Of a stretch of DNA of 64,000 bases, positions 7,588 to 16,408 are shown piece by piece. The translations under genes were made by a program, and so were the position numbers. The notes beneath the pieces were generated by a model, which saw only the letters and a list, made by a program, of their open reading frames with translations, was not told the origin of the DNA and did not search any database. Each line of letters starts with the position of its first letter. Position 1 is the stretch's first letter. This stretch comes from Nocardioides conyzicola (GTDB lineage: Bacteria > Actinomycetota > Actinomycetes > Propionibacteriales > Nocardioidaceae), in the NCBI RefSeq assembly GCF_039543825.1, contig NZ_BAABKM010000002.1, positions 1,644,133-1,708,132 on the forward strand. Reading direction: 5' to 3'.

Positions 7588-9504
7588 ATGCAACTCACTC
7601 GCTTCCGAGTCCGGAAGTTCCGGAACATCCTCGACAGCGGCGACATCGCCGTCGACGAGGAAGTCACCTGCCTGGTCGGCATGAACGAGGCCGGTAAGAC
7701 CGCCGTGCTCGCGGCCTTGTATCGCCTCAACCCCGTGGACGGTACGGCCTTCCACACCCAGCACGACTACCCCCGATGGCTGCTGTCCAAGGACCGCAAG
7801 GCTGGCCTCGTCGAGGAGGTCCGGCCCATCGAGGCCGACTTCACCCTGACCGACGAGCAGACGAAGGCCGTCGCCGAGAAGTTCGGCGAGGACGTCTTGG
7901 CCAACGACCAGATCACCGTTTACCGCACCTACGACACCGACACCGCGTGGCTGGAGATCTCTGCTGCCGAGGGCAAGGCTGTCGAGAACTTCCTGCGGTC
8001 ACACCCTGTAGCGGACAAGGACATCGCCAAGGCGCTGAAGGGGGCGGACACCTTCGATGACCTCCGCGCTCGCATCGCCACCCTGACCACCGAGGCCCAG
8101 TCGGAAGCGAAGGTCGAGGCAGTCGCTGCACTCGCTGAGGTTGCGGCTGCGGTGACAGCGCTCGTGGGCGACGGCGACCTCGACGACGCGATCATGGATG
8201 TGCTCGACCCGCACTTGCCGTCGTTCTTCTACTTCGGCGAGTACAGCGTCCTCGAAGGCAGGATCGACCTCCTACGCCTGTCCAACGGGGCCGAGGAGGA
8301 GACCGCCTCCACATCCGACCAGACCGCACGCTCGCTACTCGCCCTCGCCGACACCACGCCCGCTGCGCTGTGCGCCGACGACTACGAGGACCGGCGCGCC
8401 GAACTCGAAGCCGTCAGCAACGACCTCACGGAGCAGGTCTTCGAATACTGGAAGCAGAACCCGAGCCTGCGGGTCCGGTTCGACATCGACCGCAAGATCG
8501 GCACCAACCCGCAGGGCTACCCGTACATAACCGAGAACGTTCTGGACATCCGCGTCGAGGACACCCGGCACTACTTCACCAACAACTTCTCCCAGCGCTC
8601 CAGCGGCTTCCGGTGGTTCTTCTCGTTCCTCGCTGCCTTCACCGAGTTCGAGTCACGCAACGACAACTTCGTCATCCTCCTCGACGAGCCCGGCCTCACC
8701 CTCCACGGGCGCGCACAGGCCGACTTCCTTCGCTTCATCAACGAGCGCCTAGCCCCTGCCGCACAGGTCCTCTACACGACCCACTCACCGTTCATGGTGG
8801 AGACCGACCGGATCGCGCGCGTCCGCATCGTCGAGGACAAGGGGCCTAAAGAAGGATCCGTCGTCAGCCAGGAAGTGCTCACCGTCAACGCCGACAGCCT
8901 GTTCCCCCTGCAAGCCGCGCTCGGCTACGACGTCGCCCAGCACCTCTTCATCGGGAACAGCAACCTCCTCGTCGAAGGACCTAGCGACTTCCTCTACCTC
9001 GACCTCATCGGACGCAAACTCGCCGACGAAGGACGGACTGGGCTCGACGAGCGGTGGCGGATACTCCCCGCCGGAAGCGCCTCCAACATCCCCGCGTTCG
9101 TCGCACTCATCGGTCGCGAACTCGAAGTCACCGTCCTAGTCGACTCAGGAACCGAAGGCGCCGGGCGACTCGACGCCGCCATGGAAGCGGGCCGTCTCAA
9201 GAAGGACCGCCTCATCCGCGTCGGCGACGTCATCGGCTCCAAGCACGCCGACATCGAAGACCTGATGACCCTCGACGACTACCTGCCGCTGTACAACGAG
9301 GCGTTCGACCGCAACGTGAAGGAGACCGACCTCCCGCCCGGAGACCGGGTTGTGCACCGCCTGCAGACACTCAACGGCAAGTACGACCACTACAAGCCCG
9401 CCGAGGCACTCCTCCGTGACCCCACGAAGATCGACGCTCTCAGCGCCGACACCCTCGCCAACTTCGAGTCCCTCATCGAACGCATCAACGCCACCCTCGC
9501 GTGA
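7588..9504 (+). CDS. OLD-family ATPase with C-terminal TOPRIM nuclease domain
   Basis: 638 residues from the ATG at 7588, preceded by AGGGGGA; the longer in-frame start at 7315 overlaps the hairpins. Walker A GMNEAGKT (31-38), ABC-like signature SQRSSGFRW (about 335-343), Walker B VILLDEP (about 362-368) and switch TTHSPF (about 397-402) form an SMC/ABC-type ATPase. The TOPRIM part shows E463 (LVEGPSDF), D519 (VLVDSGTEG) and ADIEDL (about 554-559). OLD proteins such as GajA are ATP-gated DNA nucleases in phage defence. The stop overlaps the CD-NTase start (GTGA), so this belongs to one operon with a nucleotide-signal synthase and a membrane effector. Confidence 0.9.
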   Translation: MQLTRFRVRKFRNILDSGDIAVDEEVTCLVGMNEAGKTAVLAALYRLNPVDGTAFHTQHDYPRWLLSKDRKAGLVEEVRPIEADFTLTDEQTKAVAEKFGEDVLANDQITVYRTYDTDTAWLEISAAEGKAVENFLRSHPVADKDIAKALKGADTFDDLRARIATLTTEAQSEAKVEAVAALAEVAAAVTALVGDGDLDDAIMDVLDPHLPSFFYFGEYSVLEGRIDLLRLSNGAEEETASTSDQTARSLLALADTTPAALCADDYEDRRAELEAVSNDLTEQVFEYWKQNPSLRVRFDIDRKIGTNPQGYPYITENVLDIRVEDTRHYFTNNFSQRSSGFRWFFSFLAAFTEFESRNDNFVILLDEPGLTLHGRAQADFLRFINERLAPAAQVLYTTHSPFMVETDRIARVRIVEDKGPKEGSVVSQEVLTVNADSLFPLQAALGYDVAQHLFIGNSNLLVEGPSDFLYLDLIGRKLADEGRTGLDERWRILPAGSASNIPAFVALIGRELEVTVLVDSGTEGAGRLDAAMEAGRLKKDRLIRVGDVIGSKHADIEDLMTLDDYLPLYNEAFDRNVKETDLPPGDRVVHRLQTLNGKYDHYKPAEALLRDPTKIDALSADTLANFESLIERINATLA

Positions 9505-10373
9505 CAGCATTCTGGGAAGGCTTCGACCGCTACCTGGCTGCGCGTGCCCCGACCGAGGCACACAAGGCCGAGGTTCGCAGGTACCGCGAGCGCATCCGGG
9601 GGATCATCGCGGCCAACCACAACCTCATGGGGTTCTTCCAGAGCGGGTCGTTCCAACACGGCACCGCCGTGATGCCGTACAGCGATGTCGACTACATCGC
9701 CCGGATCCACTTCGAAGACAAGCCGGGGTCGTCCAACACCATCCTCAACAACCTTCGCGACCTTCTGAAACGCGAACTGTGGGATGCCACCGTGACCGTG
9801 CGCCGCCCAACCGTCACCGTCGAGTTCCCTAGCCTGCTCCCGTTCTACGAGATCACTCCCGGCTACCTCCACCGGGGTGGCACGACCGACGAAGACCGCG
9901 TCCTGCTGATCCCGGCACCGGGCGGCGGCTGGCGAGAGGCCGCGCCGCAGGCCCACAACAAGTTCGTCGGCGATATGGACCGCAAGCACGGTGGTGACGT
10001 CCGCAAGACCGCGCGACTCCTCAAGGCGTGGAAGTACGAGCACAGCGTCCCGATCTCGTCGTTCTACTTAGAGATGCGGGCTGCCGAGTACGGCAAGAAC
10101 AACGACTCGATGTACCCGTTCTCGGCCTGCCGGTCCATCTTCACCACACTCGCTGACCAAGGGCTCCCGTCCATGAACGACCCGGCCCGGCTGGTGGCGC
10201 GCATCAACGCCTGTTCCAGCGAGTCCGCCCGCGCCTCGTCCATGAGCCACCTCCGGAGGTGCAAGCAGAGCATCAACGCCGCGTCGGCAGCATGGCTCGC
10301 CGACGAGCGGTGGGACATGAACCAGGCTCTTCAGGACGTCTGGGGCAGCGACTTCCCCTACTGCGACACGTAG
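9501..10373 (+). CDS. CD-NTase (SMODS) oligonucleotide cyclase, CBASS-like
   Basis: 290 residues, GTG start overlapping the OLD stop. The polymerase-beta-like active site is clear: GS (49-50), a following HGTAVMPYSDVDY with D62 and D64, and a third acid E108 in TVTVEFP. CD-NTases make cyclic di- or tri-nucleotides on phage infection and switch on a dedicated effector. Here the third carboxylate is Glu where Asp is common. The next gene, 11 bp downstream, is an S-4TM protein, a known partner of SMODS nucleotidyltransferases. The nucleotide product cannot be read from sequence. Confidence 0.9.
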   Translation: MTAFWEGFDRYLAARAPTEAHKAEVRRYRERIRGIIAANHNLMGFFQSGSFQHGTAVMPYSDVDYIARIHFEDKPGSSNTILNNLRDLLKRELWDATVTVRRPTVTVEFPSLLPFYEITPGYLHRGGTTDEDRVLLIPAPGGGWREAAPQAHNKFVGDMDRKHGGDVRKTARLLKAWKYEHSVPISSFYLEMRAAEYGKNNDSMYPFSACRSIFTTLADQGLPSMNDPARLVARINACSSESARASSMSHLRRCKQSINAASAAWLADERWDMNQALQDVWGSDFPYCDT

Positions 10374-10384
10374 GCTCCGGCGCG

Positions 10385-11284
10385 ATGACCAGCACCCCGG
10401 CCGAGATCTCCGTCGCGCAGAACACCGACCGTGCGCAGCGGCTGATCGCCGCGCAATCCCGGCGGTACACCGACGCCAAGCGGCTCCATGACACCCGAGT
10501 GATCACGGTGACCGCCTTGGCTGCCGCCACCGTCATCACCGCGCTCGCGCTCCCGGACGCGCGGATCGTCGTCGGCACCATCGGCGGCGCGGTCGCCTTC
10601 CTATGGTCTGTGCTCGGCGGAGGGCGCGAGAAGCGATGCCGGAAGCAAGCAGCCTTCATGCAAGAGGAGTTCGACACCTACGTGTTCGACATGCCGTGGA
10701 ACAACATGGCTGCCGAACACCCTTCGCCAACGCTCATCACCGAGGCCGCCACTCGGTATCGAGGCAACCGAACTAAGGACTGGTACCCCGACACCGCGCC
10801 GGTGGCACGGCCTCTCGACGTCCTGATCTGCCAGCGGAGCAACCTCGGCTGGGGAGCGTCTATCCACCGGCTCTACGCCGCAATCCTCACCGGACTGCTC
10901 GTCACGCTGGTCCTCGCCGGGACCGCCATCGCGCTCATCGCGAATCTCAACGCCACAGAAATCCTGACAGTCCTGCTAGTGCCGCTACTCGGGCCCGTGC
11001 GAGAACTCATTGAGATGATCCGTAACAACCGAGATAGCGCAGACACTAAGACCAGCACGGAGAACAAGGTCCACAACCTGTGGCAGCGCGGCCTCGAACC
11101 GAGTGGGCAGGTCACCATCAAGGACTGCCGCGCCGTACAGGATCAGATCCTCAGCATCCGCCAGACGAATGCCCACGTCCCGGACTGGCTCGACAACCTC
11201 CGCCGCAAGCGGAGCGAGACCCTCATGCAGCAGAGCGCCGTCCACCTTATCGAAGAAGCCGTACAACACGGCAAGATCCGCTGA
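10385..11284 (+). CDS. S-4TM/SLATT-type predicted pore-forming effector
   Basis: 299 residues from the ATG at 10385. Four hydrophobic segments lie as two hairpins: about 39-56 and 60-78, then about 164-187 and 190-205, with a soluble middle and a charged C-terminal helical tail. This is the layout of the S-4TM (SMODS-associating 4TM) family, proposed to depolarise the membrane when it senses the cyclic nucleotide. It follows the CD-NTase by 11 bp in the same operon. Pore formation is inferred from the family, not shown here. Confidence 0.8.
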   Translation: MTSTPAEISVAQNTDRAQRLIAAQSRRYTDAKRLHDTRVITVTALAAATVITALALPDARIVVGTIGGAVAFLWSVLGGGREKRCRKQAAFMQEEFDTYVFDMPWNNMAAEHPSPTLITEAATRYRGNRTKDWYPDTAPVARPLDVLICQRSNLGWGASIHRLYAAILTGLLVTLVLAGTAIALIANLNATEILTVLLVPLLGPVRELIEMIRNNRDSADTKTSTENKVHNLWQRGLEPSGQVTIKDCRAVQDQILSIRQTNAHVPDWLDNLRRKRSETLMQQSAVHLIEEAVQHGKIR

Positions 11285-11333
11285 CCGTCGACCTCGGGTC
11301 GGTCGTGAGTACCGCCGACGTTCCTAGCCTCGA

Positions 11334-12722
11334 TCAGTTCGTCGTAATGTCGCCCAACTTCCAGGTGCGGTCGAAATATGGCTGGAGCGGGCCGTAGAAG
11401 CGGAAGTAGGAGAACCAGTGTTGCCCGGGGATCGTCTGGACCCAGTTCGACTCCTTGCCCTCGGGTGCGGTGGGGCCGAACCAGAGGTCGACGGAGCCGT
11501 CGTCGTTGTGCACCACGTCGGGGTCACGGGACCCTCGGTCGCCGCGTTGCTGTTCGTTGTCGATGAGGCAACGAGTGTCGGCGGTGTAGACCGTTGCGGA
11601 CCAGAACAACTTCGCGGGCACGTCGGCCGGGACGTGGAGGGTGTACGAGGAGCCGCCGTCTAGCCAGTCACCGTTCTGGTCGGTGTAGGACCCGAGGTAT
11701 GCCTGTCCGACGCCGGGGGTCTGGCTCTTCATTGCGGTGGAGAACGTGACTGCTTCGTAGAACCAAGACGCTCGTTCGAGGAGTTCGTCGTAGTGCGGTC
11801 CTCGCTGGGCGGGGTTGTCGAGGACGATGGCCAGGTCCCACTGCCGGTCGGGCCAGTACCGCGAACCGGCGAATCTCTTGGCGAAGGCGTTGGCGCGGGC
11901 CATCAGTTCACCGGCTTCGGTGGCCTGGGTCAGGATTCCTGTGAGTCGCTCGTCGGGAGCGAACGGCTGGCCTACCTCGATCCCGAGTTGACGCAGCATC
12001 GCGAGGTGGAACCGGTCGCGTTCGTCAACGACCTCGCTCTGGTAGATGTCGTGCAGCCGTACCCAGTAGTCGAGCCCACGTGGCTGGTCACCCGACCATG
12101 ACTTGCCGTCCGGGCTCACGACGCGGGTAGGGGGCGGGTTGTCGCGCTGCTCGTAGGGGTAGATCCGAACCTGGGCGACGAGAGCCCGGGACCGGTCGGG
12201 GTCGGGGTCGAGGGTCCGGAACCCGAAGAACAGGTTGACCCCGGTCGAGTGCAACACGTTGTAGCCGTCCGTGGTCGGAGGCTCCTGTCCAGGCGGCACG
12301 ATGAGGTACTTCCCACCCTTGCCCTGATCGGGGCCCATCTCGCCCATGACCCCGAACTCGCGTTGCCAGAAGTCCGAGACTCCGCCAGCGACCGGTCCGG
12401 CAGGCATCTCGATGACGAGCGGACCTGTCTCAGAGAGCCGGATCAGAGTCATGATGTACGGGGTGGTGGCGTTCGCGGTGATGATCCCCAACCGGTCGCG
12501 GTAGGACACGTACGCGACAAGGTCTGAGTTCGTGGCACCGAACACCTCGCGATGCTCATGCTGCCACTGCGCGTACGAAACCAGCGGCAACGACCACAGG
12601 TACGCCTGCGTCGCCAACTGATAGTCCAACTCGTCGAAGACCAACCCCAGGTCCTCGCGTCGAGGCAGACCACCATCGATTTGAACCTCGCCCAGCCTGC
12701 CCGGCAACCGTGGTGTCGTCAC
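11334..12722 (-). CDS. DUF1254/DUF1214 domain protein
   Basis: 462 residues from a GTG at 12722 with TAGGCT 6 bp upstream (likely leaderless). The N-terminal DUF1254 part includes WSLPLVSYAQWQ and NATTPYIMTLIRL. The C-terminal DUF1214 part includes VTFSTAMKSQTPGVGQAYLG and WFSYFRFYGPLQPYFDRTW. Such two-domain proteins are common and mostly of unknown function. No signal peptide is seen, unlike many relatives. It converges on the CBASS-like operon with a 49-bp gap and is downstream of the methylase gene. Its role as transposon cargo is unclear. Confidence 0.85.
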   Translation of the reverse strand: MTTPRLPGRLGEVQIDGGLPRREDLGLVFDELDYQLATQAYLWSLPLVSYAQWQHEHREVFGATNSDLVAYVSYRDRLGIITANATTPYIMTLIRLSETGPLVIEMPAGPVAGGVSDFWQREFGVMGEMGPDQGKGGKYLIVPPGQEPPTTDGYNVLHSTGVNLFFGFRTLDPDPDRSRALVAQVRIYPYEQRDNPPPTRVVSPDGKSWSGDQPRGLDYWVRLHDIYQSEVVDERDRFHLAMLRQLGIEVGQPFAPDERLTGILTQATEAGELMARANAFAKRFAGSRYWPDRQWDLAIVLDNPAQRGPHYDELLERASWFYEAVTFSTAMKSQTPGVGQAYLGSYTDQNGDWLDGGSSYTLHVPADVPAKLFWSATVYTADTRCLIDNEQQRGDRGSRDPDVVHNDDGSVDLWFGPTAPEGKESNWVQTIPGQHWFSYFRFYGPLQPYFDRTWKLGDITTN

Positions 12723-12884
12723 CCTTGAAGCCTAGCGAGCCTCAAACCCTCGACGCCCAAACCGTGCCTTGACGTACCTCGGCCGGGGACCCGAACCCGA
12801 TCAGGCCGAACCCTCAGAAGGGTGACCGCTGTAATTCATCGCAACCCTCACCACAGGTGTTTGGGGCACACGGTGAAGGCGGCG

Positions 12885-13751
12885 CTACGCGACCCACTTC
12901 GCGTCGCGGCCCCTCAGGATGCGAATGTCTGGAACCCGAAGTCCGCGACTGAAGAACATCAACTCCTTGCCGACCTTCTGAGTCTGAGCGGTGTGGCTGA
13001 TGTTGAACCTTGCGCACCGCACCTCGGGGTAGAGGTGCCTGATCCGCTCGCCGTTGTCGTAGGTCAGAACCCAGGGGTGCGGGCTGCGAAGCAGTTGCCC
13101 GGCGAGTCGGCTGTGGTCGTCCCACGTGTGGGCTGTCATGTACAACTCGTCACCCTGCGCGATGTAGGGCGGATCGACATAAAGGAACACGGGGCGCTTG
13201 CGGCGGTTGAGTCGAGGAATCAGCGTGGTGGCCCGCTCCTGCGTAACGGTGACCTGGTGGGCGTACGTGCCCAGCGCGGCGATCCGCTCAACCAGGTCCT
13301 TCTTGTTAAATCGGGCGTCGATCTTCCACTCCCCGGTCTGCTCAAGACCACCGATAGGTCGAGCGCTGAGGATTCCGGAGCGGTTGCACCGGTTGAGGAA
13401 GTACGTGGCGAACCCGAGTTCGGCGTCGTCTCGACCGTCCGGGGTGGAGTAAATGTTCCGTTGAGCGTGCCAGTTGTCGATGGTCACCTCTACGGCGTCC
13501 ACCTTGGAGGCGAAGGCGTCAGTGTCGGCGAGCAAGGTGCGCCAGAAGGCAGCGACGCCGGGATTGAGGTCGTTGATGATGAGGCGTTCGACGTGCCCCT
13601 CAACGAGAAGGTGAAGTCCCGCTCCGGCTCCACCAGCGTACGGTTCGCAGTAGGTCTCGATGTCGACTCGTTGACTGGCCAGCAGGCGTGCGAAGTATGG
13701 TCCGAGCCGCGCCTTGCCGCCGGGGTAGCGCAGCGGGGACAGGTAGTTCAC
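12885..13751 (-). CDS. D12-class N6-adenine DNA methyltransferase (Dam-like)
   Basis: 288 residues, GTG start overlapping the ParB-like gene's stop (GTGA). The SAM-binding motif reads PYAGGAGAG (37-45), preceded by RYPGGKARL typical of D12 enzymes. The catalytic motif is DPPY (193-196). D12 enzymes methylate adenine in short sites such as GATC. No restriction endonuclease is adjacent. Its only operon partner is the ParB-like protein, so it may protect the element's own DNA or mark self for that protein. Recognition sequence is unknown. Confidence 0.92.
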   Translation of the reverse strand: MNYLSPLRYPGGKARLGPYFARLLASQRVDIETYCEPYAGGAGAGLHLLVEGHVERLIINDLNPGVAAFWRTLLADTDAFASKVDAVEVTIDNWHAQRNIYSTPDGRDDAELGFATYFLNRCNRSGILSARPIGGLEQTGEWKIDARFNKKDLVERIAALGTYAHQVTVTQERATTLIPRLNRRKRPVFLYVDPPYIAQGDELYMTAHTWDDHSRLAGQLLRSPHPWVLTYDNGERIRHLYPEVRCARFNISHTAQTQKVGKELMFFSRGLRVPDIRILRGRDAKWVA

Positions 13752-15286
13752 TTCGCCTCCAGTCCGGTCTTGTTGTTGACGGCTTCGAGGAAAGGTCGCC
13801 AGACCTGGCTGTACCGGCGCGAGTGGTGAAGGTCAGGGTGAGCCGTCGGGTTGTGCACGAATTGGTGAAGGTACCGGACCCCGAAGTCTTGCTGCGTCTC
13901 CATGTACGCGGGTGTCAGCGCTGGGAGGTCCGGGCGCGGCCGGTCGTACTTCGGATCGAGCACCTTGAGGCACGCCTTGACCTTCTGCGCGAACGAGTCC
14001 TTCTCTTCCGCTCCGCTCCAGGCAAGGACCATGGGTTCAGAGACCGTGAGTTCGACAATGACGCGCGCCATCACACAGGCGATCCCTGGGGCCTGCTCGT
14101 GCTCTACCTGTCGCGCCTCCTTGAGGAGCAACTGTGTGCGCCGCGAGAGGTGTGGCAACTTCAGGTCCTGGTAGAGACGCTTCTCAGGTGTCGCCTCGTT
14201 CTTCCGAGGAGCAGTACCCGACCCCGGCGACGAACCGCCACTGCCACCGTCAGCCCCGCCCCCGGCGTCGCCGTTCGTGCCACCCGCACCATCATCGCCG
14301 CCCCCGCCAGTGCCACCCCCCGAGTCGGAGTCGACCGAACCGGTGTCCTCGCCTTCCCCTTGCTCACCGTTCTCATCGTCATCACCGCCCTCATCGGTCG
14401 AAGAAGCGGCGTACGGGGTGTCGGCGAGGCGAGTGGCGTCGGCCTCGTCCAGCCCGTCGGTGTCAGGGAGCACATGCTTGTTCTCGTCGAGCAACTTCCG
14501 ACGCACGTCCGCGTTCTTGTACGCATCGACCGGCTTCGCGTCGATGTACCGGAACGCCCAGTCGAAGAACGCGTGGAGTGCGTCAGCGGAATGCTTCGCC
14601 CACAGAGTCCGCTCACGAACGTAGATCTCATCAGTCTCTCGGACCGCCAGATGCAAGCGGTTCAGCACGTCCATCGCGAAGAACCGACCGATGTTGGTCA
14701 ACTTGTTGTCGCGGACCCGCTTGATGACCTCCACGAGCGCAGCGTCCTGGGCGTACGCCTCCTGCAACTCGTCAGCAATCGCAATCGACCGGACCGTCCC
14801 CGAGTCCACCGGCGCGTTCAGACGCTTCCGATGCGTCGCGATCTGCTCGGCGCTCCAACCCTTCACGCCGACGCCCTTGTTGAGCCCCGTGTGTCGCAGG
14901 ACCAGCCAGTGATCGGCAGTCTCACGGTCCGGCACCACCGCGCACATGATCGTCGCGGGCGGCGTGCCCTTGCCCACTACCCGCTTGAAGGCAGCACGAT
15001 GAGCGGCGTCGTCGGCGAGGTCCGGGTTGGCGAGCAACTTCAACGCCGCGAACCGCCGGTTACCTTCGAGCACCAGGTGCTTGTTGCCGTCCTTCATCAC
15101 GATGGGGAGTTCGGCGGGATTCGACTCACCCATCTCGACCAGATCGCGCGCGAGTGCCAACAACTGCTTGTAGCCCTCGGACAGGAGCCGGTTGACGGCT
15201 TCATGATCACTGTCGGTGCCATCGGGCAGCCGTGGATTCTGAGGATCCAGCCGCACCTGACTTGCCCGTAGCCGCTTGTAGTCCAT
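13748..15286 (-). CDS. ParB/Srx-like protein with acidic linker and a helical C-terminal domain
   Basis: 512 residues from the ATG at 15286, with GGGGAGA upstream. The N-terminal ParB/Srx fold shows DPQNPRLPDG (14-23) and LVLEGNRRFAALKLL (about 71-85). A long Gly/Asp/Glu-rich linker follows (about 295-365). The C-terminal helical part contains GVRYLHQFVHN with R471-x6-H478, which resembles a HEPN Rx4-6H motif; that reading is tentative. ParB-like folds in mobile elements can be nucleases, NTPases or regulators. It is first gene of a two-gene operon with the D12 methylase. Confidence 0.75.
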   Translation of the reverse strand: MDYKRLRASQVRLDPQNPRLPDGTDSDHEAVNRLLSEGYKQLLALARDLVEMGESNPAELPIVMKDGNKHLVLEGNRRFAALKLLANPDLADDAAHRAAFKRVVGKGTPPATIMCAVVPDRETADHWLVLRHTGLNKGVGVKGWSAEQIATHRKRLNAPVDSGTVRSIAIADELQEAYAQDAALVEVIKRVRDNKLTNIGRFFAMDVLNRLHLAVRETDEIYVRERTLWAKHSADALHAFFDWAFRYIDAKPVDAYKNADVRRKLLDENKHVLPDTDGLDEADATRLADTPYAASSTDEGGDDDENGEQGEGEDTGSVDSDSGGGTGGGGDDGAGGTNGDAGGGADGGSGGSSPGSGTAPRKNEATPEKRLYQDLKLPHLSRRTQLLLKEARQVEHEQAPGIACVMARVIVELTVSEPMVLAWSGAEEKDSFAQKVKACLKVLDPKYDRPRPDLPALTPAYMETQQDFGVRYLHQFVHNPTAHPDLHHSRRYSQVWRPFLEAVNNKTGLEAK

Positions 15287-15383
15287 GAGAGTCTCCCCGC
15301 GATTCCTGCCGCAGGGTATACGTCCCGTCAACGCCACGTGCGCAGAACGCAGCATCGCCCAGCCCGCCGGTCAACCGCACTAG

Positions 15384-15540
15384 TGGCCAACGTTCGTGTC
15401 AAAAGTGCCGATGTACTGGCCAACGCACGTGTCAGAAAAGTGATCGGTGGCCAAACCAACTGTCAAAGCCGGTGGCCACTCGTGTCAGGACTACGCTCGG
15501 ACAGGTCCGCACCAATGGCCAACTAAACTGTCAGGTCACA
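15384..15540. mobile_element. Right end of the Tn7-like transposon with five TnsB-type repeats
   Basis: Five direct repeats with TGGCCA at one end and TGTCA at the other: 15384-15401, 15417-15434, 15448-15465, 15473-15487 (3 bp shorter) and 15516-15533. After the last TGTC come five bases and ACA, ending at 15540. Tn7 has the same layout, TGTC-N5-ACA, at its terminus. The repeats fit TnsB-binding sites. The element therefore ends at 15540, and the DNA beyond is the host flank. The left end and the target duplication lie outside the window. Confidence 0.88.
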
Positions 15541-15570
15541 GGACGAGAGGCCGACGCAGCTCACCTTTCG

Positions 15571-16221
15571 CTACGACCCGATGAGTGACTTCATCTCCTC
15601 GATCTCGGCTTTCTGCGCGATGACGATCTCTCCGGCGAGGTCGACGGCGGGCTCGTACTGCCCGTCCTTCTGCTCGGTCCTCGCCATCTCGATGGCGCCC
15701 GCGTGGTGTTGGATCATCATTTCAAGCCACATGTCCTGAAACTCGGCGCCGGAGGCGTTCTGCAGCGCGTCCATGTCGTCGGCGGACATCATTCCTGGCA
15801 TGGAGTCGTTCATGCCCTCCATCGAGTCGGACATGTCGCCCATGTCGTGACCGGCGTTGGTGTGGTCGCGCATGGTCTCGGGGATCTCTTCGTCCCAGTC
15901 GGTGAGCCAGTCGCTCATGGTCTCGATCTCGGGTCCCTGTGCCTCACGGATGGCTTCGGCGAGTGCTTCCACCTGCGGGTCAAGGGTGCGGTCGACGGTC
16001 AGGTCGACCATCGAGAGGGCTTGTGCGTGGTGCTGGATCATGTCGGTCGCGAAGGTCACGTCGGCGGCGTTGTGACTCGTCGGTGACCGTGACGTGGAGT
16101 CGTCGCTGCCGTCGCCGCAGGCGGTGGCGGTCAGCGCCAACGTCAGCCCGAGGCCGACTGCTGCGAGCGTCTTCATGGTTCGTCCGGCCTGAGGTGTCGT
16201 GGGCGAGGTGCGGTGGCGCAT
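15571..16221 (-). CDS. DUF305 lipoprotein, probable copper-linked
   Basis: 216 residues from the ATG at 16221, with AGGAGA upstream; the alternative ATG at 16176 has no ribosome site. A lipobox LTATAC follows a signal segment. DUF305 features are two histidine pairs, DMIQHHAQAL and MMIQHHAGAIEMA. Between them is a Met/Asp-rich stretch (HDMGDMSDSMEGMNDSM) like copper-binding segments. It probably acts outside the membrane. It is divergent from the DUF4396 gene across a CsoR-like palindrome. The transposon end lies 30 bp past its stop. Confidence 0.88.
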   Translation of the reverse strand: MRHRTSPTTPQAGRTMKTLAAVGLGLTLALTATACGDGSDDSTSRSPTSHNAADVTFATDMIQHHAQALSMVDLTVDRTLDPQVEALAEAIREAQGPEIETMSDWLTDWDEEIPETMRDHTNAGHDMGDMSDSMEGMNDSMPGMMSADDMDALQNASGAEFQDMWLEMMIQHHAGAIEMARTEQKDGQYEPAVDLAGEIVIAQKAEIEEMKSLIGS

Positions 16222-16346
16222 GGGTTCTCCTGGAGGTCATCGAAGGTGGGGTGTGGGCAGCACGGCCAGCACCCCTGGAGGCACGGCGTATGCGGGTCCC
16301 CCATCAGCATCTGATGACGGAGAAAGCGCTGGGTGACATCTGGAAT

Positions 16347-16363
16347 ATACCCCCATAGGGTAT
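16347..16363. promoter_or_regulatory. CsoR/CstR-like operator
   Basis: A 17-bp palindrome, ATACCC-ccata-GGGTAT, sits between the divergent DUF305 and DUF4396 genes. CsoR/CstR (DUF156) repressors bind GC-rich palindromes with ATAC..GTAT ends and respond to Cu(I) or persulfide. No DUF156 gene is in this window, so the regulator would act from elsewhere. The site identity is inferred from sequence and from the metal-like character of both neighbours. Confidence 0.6.
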
Positions 16364-16408
16364 CGGTTGGGGCGGCGTCGGACCAGACCCCGGCAAGGGA
16401 GACGAGCG

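Noticed and set aside
14190..14400. Gly/Asp-rich stretch as a frameshift or separate gene
   Set aside because: The frame is continuous and both sides are conserved-looking domains, so it is a linker of the ParB-like protein.
15384..15533. Repeats as a CRISPR array
   Set aside because: Units are only 15-18 bp with short uneven spacing of 25-43 bp, no cas gene is present, and they lie at a transposon end.
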